Below are positions 62,189-64,000 of a stretch of 64,000 bases of DNA, piece after piece. A program made the position numbers and the translations under genes. The stretch comes from Litoribacterium kuwaitense (GTDB lineage Bacteria > Bacillota > Bacilli > Bacillales > DSM-28697), in the NCBI RefSeq assembly GCF_011058155.1, contig NZ_JAALFC010000018.1:1-64000 (forward strand), in the 5' to 3' direction. The notes beneath the pieces are model-generated. The model was not told where the DNA came from, searched no databases, and saw only the letters and a program-made list of their open reading frames with translations. Each line of letters opens with the position of its first letter. Positions within the stretch are counted from its first letter, which is position 1.

Positions 62189-64000
62189 GTGAATTTAAGA
62201 TGGGATGAATTTATTGTTACCGGTGATCCATTAATTCTTGGTGCACAAATATCAATTGTCCTTGTGTCGATTGCGCTCGTTTTCGGGTTAACCTATTTTA
62301 AAAAATGGGGTTGGCTATGGCGTGATTGGATCACAAGTGTTGATCATAAGAAAATTGGTATTATGTATATCATTGCTGCGTTATTGATGCTCTTCCGGGG
62401 TGGGGTAGATGCGCTCTTAATGCGAATACAGCTCGCCGCTCCAGAAATGGAATTCTTAAGCGCACAACATTACAACGAGATATTTACAACGCACGGAACG
62501 ATTATGATTATCTTTATGGCCATGCCTTTTCTTATTGGTTTAATGAACGTTGTCGTTCCATTGCAAATAGGTGCTCGTGACGTTGCCTTTCCATTTTTGA
62601 ACAACCTTAGCTTTTGGACATTTTTCGTTGGAGCGATGCTCTTTAACATTTCCTTCGTTGTTGGTGGTTCGCCTTCAGCGGGCTGGACGAGTTACGTACC
62701 GATGGCAGGAAACGAGCTAAGTCCAGGACCTGGGCAAAACTATTACTTGCTCGGCTTGCAAATTTCCGGTATTGGTACTTTGTTAACGGGAATAAACTTT
62801 ATCGTTACAATATTAAAGATGAGAACAAAGGGTATGACTTTGTTCAGAATGCCAATGTTTACTTGGACGACATTAATTACATCTTTAATTATCACTTTTG
62901 CCTTTCCGGTATTGACGGTGTCGCTTGCATTAATGACGTTTGACCGTCTCTTTGGAACACATTTCTTTACACTCGCTGATGGTGGAATGCCTATGCTTTG
63001 GGCAAACTTGTTCTGGATTTGGGGACACCCTGAAGTTTATATCGTTATTCTACCTGCGTTCGGTATTTTTTCAGAAATCATTACGACCTTTGCGAGAAAA
63101 ACATTGTTTGGTTATAAGGCCATGGTTGGCTCCGTTGTTATTATTTCCTGCTTAAGCTTCCTTGTCTGGGTTCATCATTTCTATACAATGGGCTCAGGAG
63201 CTGCAGTTAACTCGTTCTTTTCGATTACGACAATGATGATTTCGATCCCAACTGGGGTTAAAATCTTTAACTGGCTGTTTACAATGTATAAGGGACGAAT
63301 TAGCTTTAAACAGCCGATGCTTTGGTCGATTGCTTTTATTCCAAACTTTGTTATTGGTGGTGTCACAGGCGTTATGCTTGCGATGGCCGCAGCAGACTAC
63401 CAATATCACAATACGTATTTTCTCGTTTCCCACTTCCACTACGTATTAATTGCCGGTACTGTATTTGCGTGTTTCGCAGGTTTGGTCTTCTGGTATCCAA
63501 AAATGTTTGGTCATAAGCTTAATGAGAAAATCGGTCAATGGGCATTCTGGCTATTTATGATCGGATTTAACGTCTGTTTCTTCCCGCAATACTTCCTAGG
63601 TTTAGATGGAATGCCGCGCCGGACGTTTTCATACTTGCCGGAAGAGGGTTGGTTCAGTCTTAACTTTATCTCAACAGTTGGTGCGTTTGTGATGGGGCTT
63701 GGCTTCCTCATATTCGTTTACAATGTCTATTATAGCTTCCGTCATTCTGCACGTGAGACATCAGGCGACTGCTGGGGCAGTGGAAGAACGCTCGAATGGG
63801 CGACATCTTCAGCGATTCCACCATTCTACAATTTTGCTGTGTTACCAGAGGTACGTACGATTGATCCATATTGGCACATGAAGGAAGATGGTCAGGAAAG
63901 TCAGAAAGAAGAAGACTATAAGCCCATTCATATGCCAAGTAATACAGGTCTTGGGTTTATCATGTCTGTATTCTTAGGCATCTCAGGCTTCGGACTTGTT
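62189..64000 (+). CDS. qoxB: Cytochrome aa3 quinol oxidase subunit I, 3' truncated
   Basis: The catalytic subunit, holding heme a and the heme a3-CuB centre, which reduces oxygen to water and pumps protons. It begins at GTG 62189 after GGGGGAGAG and is open through the window end (604 codons). Ligand motifs: [15 protein letters not shown] (heme a His), [20 protein letters not shown] (CuB His and the cross-linked Tyr), [10 protein letters not shown] (CuB His pair) and [15 protein letters not shown] (both heme His). qoxC and qoxD should follow outside the window. Confidence 0.95.
   Translation, partial: MNLRWDEFIVTGDPLILGAQISIVLVSIALVFGLTYFKKWGWLWRDWITSVDHKKIGIMYIIAALLMLFRGGVDALLMRIQLAAPEMEFLSAQHYNEIFTTHGTIMIIFMAMPFLIGLMNVVVPLQIGARDVAFPFLNNLSFWTFFVGAMLFNISFVVGGSPSAGWTSYVPMAGNELSPGPGQNYYLLGLQISGIGTLLTGINFIVTILKMRTKGMTLFRMPMFTWTTLITSLIITFAFPVLTVSLALMTFDRLFGTHFFTLADGGMPMLWANLFWIWGHPEVYIVILPAFGIFSEIITTFARKTLFGYKAMVGSVVIISCLSFLVWVHHFYTMGSGAAVNSFFSITTMMISIPTGVKIFNWLFTMYKGRISFKQPMLWSIAFIPNFVIGGVTGVMLAMAAADYQYHNTYFLVSHFHYVLIAGTVFACFAGLVFWYPKMFGHKLNEKIGQWAFWLFMIGFNVCFFPQYFLGLDGMPRRTFSYLPEEGWFSLNFISTVGAFVMGLGFLIFVYNVYYSFRHSARETSGDCWGSGRTLEWATSSAIPPFYNFAVLPEVRTIDPYWHMKEDGQESQKEEDYKPIHMPSNTGLGFIMSVFLGISGFGLV

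Noticed and set aside
61137-64000. Cytochrome c oxidase ctaCD
   Set aside because: Subunit II lacks the CuA ligands and matches QoxA, so this is the quinol oxidase.
1-64000. CRISPR arrays, tRNA or rRNA genes, intact IS elements
   Set aside because: No regular spaced repeats, no clover-leaf or rRNA sequence, and no transposase reading frame with inverted ends were seen.

Overview
The window reads as a stretch of chromosome from a low-to-moderate GC, spore-former-type Bacillaceae, most likely an alkaliphilic Bacillus relative (Shouchella/Alkalihalobacillus type). The basis is gene content and style: strong AGGAGG ribosome sites with many TTG and GTG starts, a two-headed bacterial dynamin (DynA/YpbR), a YtvA-like LOV-STAS photoreceptor, a BmrC/BmrD heterodimeric exporter, a 7Fe-type ferredoxin, and a cytochrome aa3-type quinol oxidase (qoxAB). 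The genus is inferred from general likeness, not from a search. No rRNA, tRNA, CRISPR array, prophage or intact insertion sequence was seen.

Layout. 1-9 kb: the end of nadA (frameshifted), an unrecognised DNA-binding protein, a PucR-type regulator with a small carbonic-anhydrase-like protein, dynA, VanZ, an SGNH hydrolase and a TetR regulator. 9-16.5 kb: an isolated nanE, a membrane-anchored Mrr-type nuclease, then an AraC regulator divergent from a four-gene import and desulfation operon (lipoprotein binding protein, two permeases, cytoplasmic sulfatase; no ATPase). 16.8-21.2 kb: UcpA-type SDR, a small protein, an ABC-2 transporter and a VanY-type carboxypeptidase.

21.5-28.1 kb is the most interesting part. 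A DeoR regulator precedes a five-gene operon: EutH-type permease, glycerol-kinase-like FGGY kinase, GlpA-like flavoprotein with a C-terminal Fe-S domain, GlpB-like flavoprotein, and a CoxG-like SRPBCC protein. The last three genes are joined by ATGA overlaps. Its promoter (-35 TTGAAA, 17 bp, -10 TATAAT) carries a perfect cre match over the -35 and is flanked by two copies of GCGAAAAACG. The kinase lacks the glycerol-binding Arg. The operon also lacks GlpF and the GlpC membrane anchor. I read it as an undescribed pathway for a polyol or amino-alcohol, with electrons passed to menaquinone, perhaps through the CoxG-like protein.

28-43 kb is mixed housekeeping and envelope functions: MarR, lipoproteins, transglutaminase-like protein, RNase H, acyltransferase, DMT and MFS transporters, SCO (frameshifted), a DctPQM TRAP transporter, a Fur-box nitroreductase, paired CrcB/Fluc fluoride channels and an erythromycin-esterase-like protein. 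43-54 kb holds Yip1-type and ZIP membrane proteins (both with apparent frameshifts), a PAS-LOV-STAS receptor, an XRE regulator with a clear divergent operator region, a chromate transporter pair, a response-regulator/AraC hybrid, a thioredoxin reductase, a ferredoxin and a secreted DUF3298 protein. 54-64 kb holds bmrCD with an attenuator-like leader, a DUF3221 lipoprotein, a YtfP-type flavoprotein and qoxAB, the last running off the end.

Two patterns run through the window. Five full copies of a conserved hairpin (AGTGTAGACAAAG paired with CTTTGTCTGCACT) sit just after genes as terminators. Four genes (nadA, sco, a Yip1-type gene, a ZIP gene) are each broken by a single-base shift in a short homopolymer, which points to sequence error or recent decay.
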